Shown here one piece after another: positions 4,848 through 5,811 of a DNA stretch of 5,811 nt. The DNA comes from an uncultured Thermoproteales archaeon (lineage in GTDB: Archaea > Thermoproteota > Thermoprotei > Thermoproteales > Thermoproteaceae): contig CAMLLK010000079.1 in the NCBI GenBank assembly GCA_946480885.1, positions 1 through 5,811 on the forward strand, given 5' to 3'. Positions within the stretch are counted from its first letter, which is position 1, and the number at the start of each line of letters is the position of its first letter. The notes under the pieces are model-generated. The model ran no database searches. It was not told where the DNA came from and worked only from the letters and a program-made list of their open reading frames with translations. Position numbers and translations under genes: made by a program.

Positions 4848-5811
4848 CGACGTCGAAAAGAAAAAGAGCTATACGAGAGAGATCAAGGCGACTGGGCCTT
4901 TAGAGGCCGCGGTGGCTATACACATGGAGTTAGAGACGTGGCGGCTGGACCCACTGTCTCCACAAGTCCCCGTTGTCATAGGCCACGGACCTTTCGTAGG
5001 GGGGCGTCTATACGGAGTCCATAGATTAATTTTTGTCTTTAAGAGCCCCCAGACTAAGACACTCCACGTCTCTGCTCTAGGCGGCGCTGCCTATAAGACA
5101 ATGGGCATGGGAGGTCAAGCCGTGTCTATCGTAGGGAGGGCCGAGGCTCCCACTGCGATATTTATAGCAGAGGGGAAGGTGTCTTTTGAAAATATAGAGC
5201 CTGGAGATGCGTACGATACAGTTAAAACACTTTTTCAACGACGCCGCCAGTTTTTTGAAAAATACGACGCCAGAGCTCTCGTCGTAGGCCCCGCAGCATA
5301 TACTACATATAACGGCGCAGTAGTGTCGATAGATGTAAATGTGAAGAGTGGAGAGTTTAGACTAGGGGCTGAGGACTTTGCGGCGAGGGGAGGCCCGGGC
5401 ACCGCCTTGGCCAAAGGCCACAACGTAGCTGCGTTAGTGATAGGGGGGCCGAAGACTCCGCCGTATCCAAAAGTCGCAGATACAGACGCCGTGAATCAAA
5501 TATTTAAGTCGAAGATGGGGAAGACCTACATCGAAGTTTTGAACGAAAAGACTGTGAAGTATCGCTACGACTCAAAAATAAAGTCGGGGGGGACCTTTGG
5601 GATAAACTATCCACACTACCGCGACTTACTCCCCCTCTTTGGGTATAAGTCGATATATATGTCTAAAGAAGAGCGGATTAAACACGCAGATACTATACTA
5701 GAGATGTTCTGGAGGCCTTTCCAAATTGAGGTGTTTGAAAAGTCTAAGAGTTGGTACAACTGCGGCGAGCCATGTCCAGTGGTGTGTAAAAAAGTTTGGA
5801 GAGGTAAAAAA
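4831..5811 (+). CDS. gor: Glyceraldehyde-3-phosphate:ferredoxin oxidoreductase (GAPOR), N-terminal half, cut by window end
   Basis: GAPOR oxidises glyceraldehyde 3-phosphate directly to 3-phosphoglycerate, reducing ferredoxin, in the modified archaeal Embden-Meyerhof pathway. It is a cytoplasmic tungsten/molybdenum-pterin and 4Fe-4S enzyme of the aldehyde ferredoxin oxidoreductase family. The 327 visible codons closely resemble my recollection of Pyrococcus furiosus GAPOR: GPFVGGRLYGVHRL (53-66), ALGGAAYKT (82-90), VVGPAA (151-156), EDFAARGGPG (181-190), TVKYRYDSKIKSGGTFG (241-257) and CGEPCPVVCKK (311-321). Cys311, Cys315 and Cys319 (CX3CX3C) should bind the cluster, with the fourth cysteine expected in the missing C-terminal half; the family runs to about 600-650 residues. 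GTG 4831 is the first usable start because an in-frame TAG lies at 4822. There is no Shine-Dalgarno. The gene diverges from CBS-rpiA, and the upstream region holds a duplicated start and paired palindromes. Confidence 0.93.
   Translation, partial: MIILNIDVEKKKSYTREIKATGPLEAAVAIHMELETWRLDPLSPQVPVVIGHGPFVGGRLYGVHRLIFVFKSPQTKTLHVSALGGAAYKTMGMGGQAVSIVGRAEAPTAIFIAEGKVSFENIEPGDAYDTVKTLFQRRRQFFEKYDARALVVGPAAYTTYNGAVVSIDVNVKSGEFRLGAEDFAARGGPGTALAKGHNVAALVIGGPKTPPYPKVADTDAVNQIFKSKMGKTYIEVLNEKTVKYRYDSKIKSGGTFGINYPHYRDLLPLFGYKSIYMSKEERIKHADTILEMFWRPFQIEVFEKSKSWYNCGEPCPVVCKKVWRGKK

Overview
The window looks like a chromosomal contig end from a hyperthermophilic crenarchaeon of the Thermoproteales, most likely Pyrobaculum or a close relative. 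The evidence is a geranylgeranyl-diphosphate-synthase-type enzyme, an archaeal DUF92 membrane protein, a tungsten-enzyme-family glyceraldehyde-3-phosphate:ferredoxin oxidoreductase (GAPOR), very tight gene packing, TATA-like boxes about 20-26 bases upstream of start codons (leaderless style), GTG starts, and heavy AGA/AGG and ATA codon use. The genus call is inference from protein character and codon use; no database was searched.

Left edge (1-64): this is not genome. Bases 35-64 match the 3' part of the Illumina TruSeq universal adapter, with two bases missing, in the orientation expected just before an insert. Bases 1-34 are almost pure C. Genomic sequence starts at about 64/65, inside a polyprenyl synthase gene on the minus strand whose C-terminal half is missing.

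Isoprenoid pair (65-1277): the truncated prenyl synthase and a DUF92/TIGR00297 membrane protein (VTE6-like, candidate isoprenoid-phosphate kinase) diverge from a 41-base gap. A perfect AT palindrome lies midway between the two start codons.

Thiamine cluster (543-2958, + strand): downstream of DUF92 come a YjbQ/UPF0047 protein (secondary thiamine-phosphate synthase family), a 110-residue winged-helix-like protein with a strong Shine-Dalgarno, and a divergent ThiL-type thiamine-monophosphate kinase whose GTG start overlaps the preceding stop. YjbQ could supply thiamine phosphate that ThiL converts to thiamine diphosphate.

Orphan surface protein (2996-3673): an unrecognised protein with one N-terminal hydrophobic segment and four N-glycosylation sequons, apparently with its own promoter. 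It ends convergently with rpiA, overlapping by 4 bases.

Central carbon block (3670-5811): a two-CBS-domain protein and ribose-5-phosphate isomerase A form a minus-strand pair. GAPOR (327 codons visible, cut by the window end) diverges from them. The 97-base gap between CBS and GAPOR holds the most unusual structure here. The GAPOR start region is duplicated 54 bases upstream, giving a 13-codon in-frame mini-ORF that resembles the GAPOR N-terminus. Each copy carries a version of the palindrome TGAGTATACTCA, so the duplication is either a relic of an earlier start or a paired operator. No RNA gene, CRISPR array, insertion sequence or long gene-free stretch was seen.
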